From assembly GCF_012910705.2 (NCBI RefSeq), contig NZ_WTVG02000037.1, positions 310,001 through 374,000 of the forward strand: DNA of 64,000 nucleotides, given 5' to 3'. Positions 63,861 through 64,000 of the stretch are shown in pieces. Position numbers and translations under genes: made by a program. This DNA comes from Aromatoleum anaerobium. Its GTDB lineage: Bacteria; Pseudomonadota; Gammaproteobacteria; Burkholderiales; Rhodocyclaceae. The stretch's first letter is position 1; every line of letters starts with the position of its first letter. The notes under the pieces were generated by a model. The model saw only the letters and a program-made list of their open reading frames with translations. It ran no database searches and was not told where the DNA came from.

Positions 63861-64000
63861 GTGATCGTCCTGCGCTCCCTGTTGTTTGCGATCGTCCTCG
63901 CGATCGTCACGCCGCCTTACGCGATCTTCGGCATGCTGACGTTTCCGCTTCCGCCGCACGTGCGCCATCGCATCATCACCTCGTGGGCGCCGCTCGTGAT
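63861..64000 (+). CDS. plsC: 1-acyl-sn-glycerol-3-phosphate acyltransferase, N-terminal fragment
   Basis: 46 codons from a GTG start (VIVLRSLLFAIVLAIVTPPY) cut by the right edge. A hydrophobic N-terminus followed by FGMLTFPLPPHVRHRIITSW is typical of PlsC-family lysophospholipid acyltransferases, and the place after gmhB is the usual betaproteobacterial order. The HxxxxD motif lies outside the window. Confidence 0.7.
   Translation, partial: MIVLRSLLFAIVLAIVTPPYAIFGMLTFPLPPHVRHRIITSWAPLV

Overview
The window is about 64 kb of GC-rich chromosome from a betaproteobacterium, most likely a member of the Rhodocyclales (Azoarcus/Aromatoleum/Thauera type). This rests on three things: strong G/C bias at third codon positions, betaproteobacterial gene neighbourhoods (M16 peptidase pair-rsmD-coaD-ferredoxin divergent from ftsY-ftsE-ftsX; miaB-phoH-ybeY-corC-lnt-glyQ-glyS-gmhB-plsC), and a gentisate-type aromatic degradation cluster. 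No phage, plasmid backbone, intact insertion sequence or CRISPR array was seen. Species assignment is inference.

Layout. 1-5.0 kb (minus strand): the start of macB, macA, then iron genes: exbD, exbB, a frameshifted tonB, a possible 39-residue membrane peptide, bacterioferritin, its ferredoxin Bfd, and hemP behind a Fur-box-like site. 5.2-9.3 kb (minus): a compact operon of a membrane GGDEF-EAL protein, an outer-membrane beta-barrel and a small PstS-like periplasmic protein. 9.3-16.9 kb: malonyl-CoA decarboxylase, an orphan receiver-like protein, lgt, yceH, ilvD, a degenerate EAL-HDOD protein, and a TIGR02449-type coiled coil followed by zapA. 16.9-17.15 kb: 6S RNA and a strong terminator. 17.2-19.35 kb: a TauE-type permease and EgtB. 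19.4-22.7 kb (minus): a zinc uptake operon, zur - small His-rich membrane protein - znuC - znuB - znuA, behind a near-perfect Zur palindrome. Both zur and the His-rich gene carry apparent frameshifts.

22.9-36.2 kb is the most distinctive region, a Lap-type biofilm adhesion module. It has a type I secretion ABC protein (LapB-like), a membrane fusion protein (LapC-like), a LuxR-type regulator with no phosphoacceptor, a small conserved protein, a 933-residue Thr-rich surface protein, a GT4 glycosyltransferase, a LapD-like c-di-GMP receptor, a LapG protease and a LapE/TolC outer-membrane channel. The surface protein has a LapA-type retention module with a P-A-A-G LapG site, but its body is two arrays of a 19-residue Thr repeat and no RTX repeats were found. 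A glycosyltransferase sits between the adhesin and its release machinery, which suggests a small, possibly O-glycosylated Lap adhesin. I regard this as the best candidate for an undescribed system here.

36.4-46.95 kb: queF, a small membrane protein, cytochrome c, a gene-poor stretch, ferredoxin, coaD, rsmD, two M16 peptidases, ftsY-ftsE-ftsX and a stand-alone radical SAM/SPASM enzyme. 47-54 kb: an MFS exporter with a divergent LysR regulator, then a complete 3-hydroxybenzoate-gentisate operon (gentisate dioxygenase, fumarylpyruvate hydrolase, 3-hydroxybenzoate 6-hydroxylase, maleylpyruvate isomerase) with its own divergent LysR regulator. 54.2-64 kb: a secreted cupin, tRNA-Met(CAT), miaB, phoH, ybeY, corC, lnt, glyQ, glyS, gmhB and the start of an acyltransferase gene.

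Three genes (tonB, zur and the His-rich protein) are broken at G/C runs. These may be sequencing errors in a GC-rich genome or real pseudogenes; sequence alone cannot decide.
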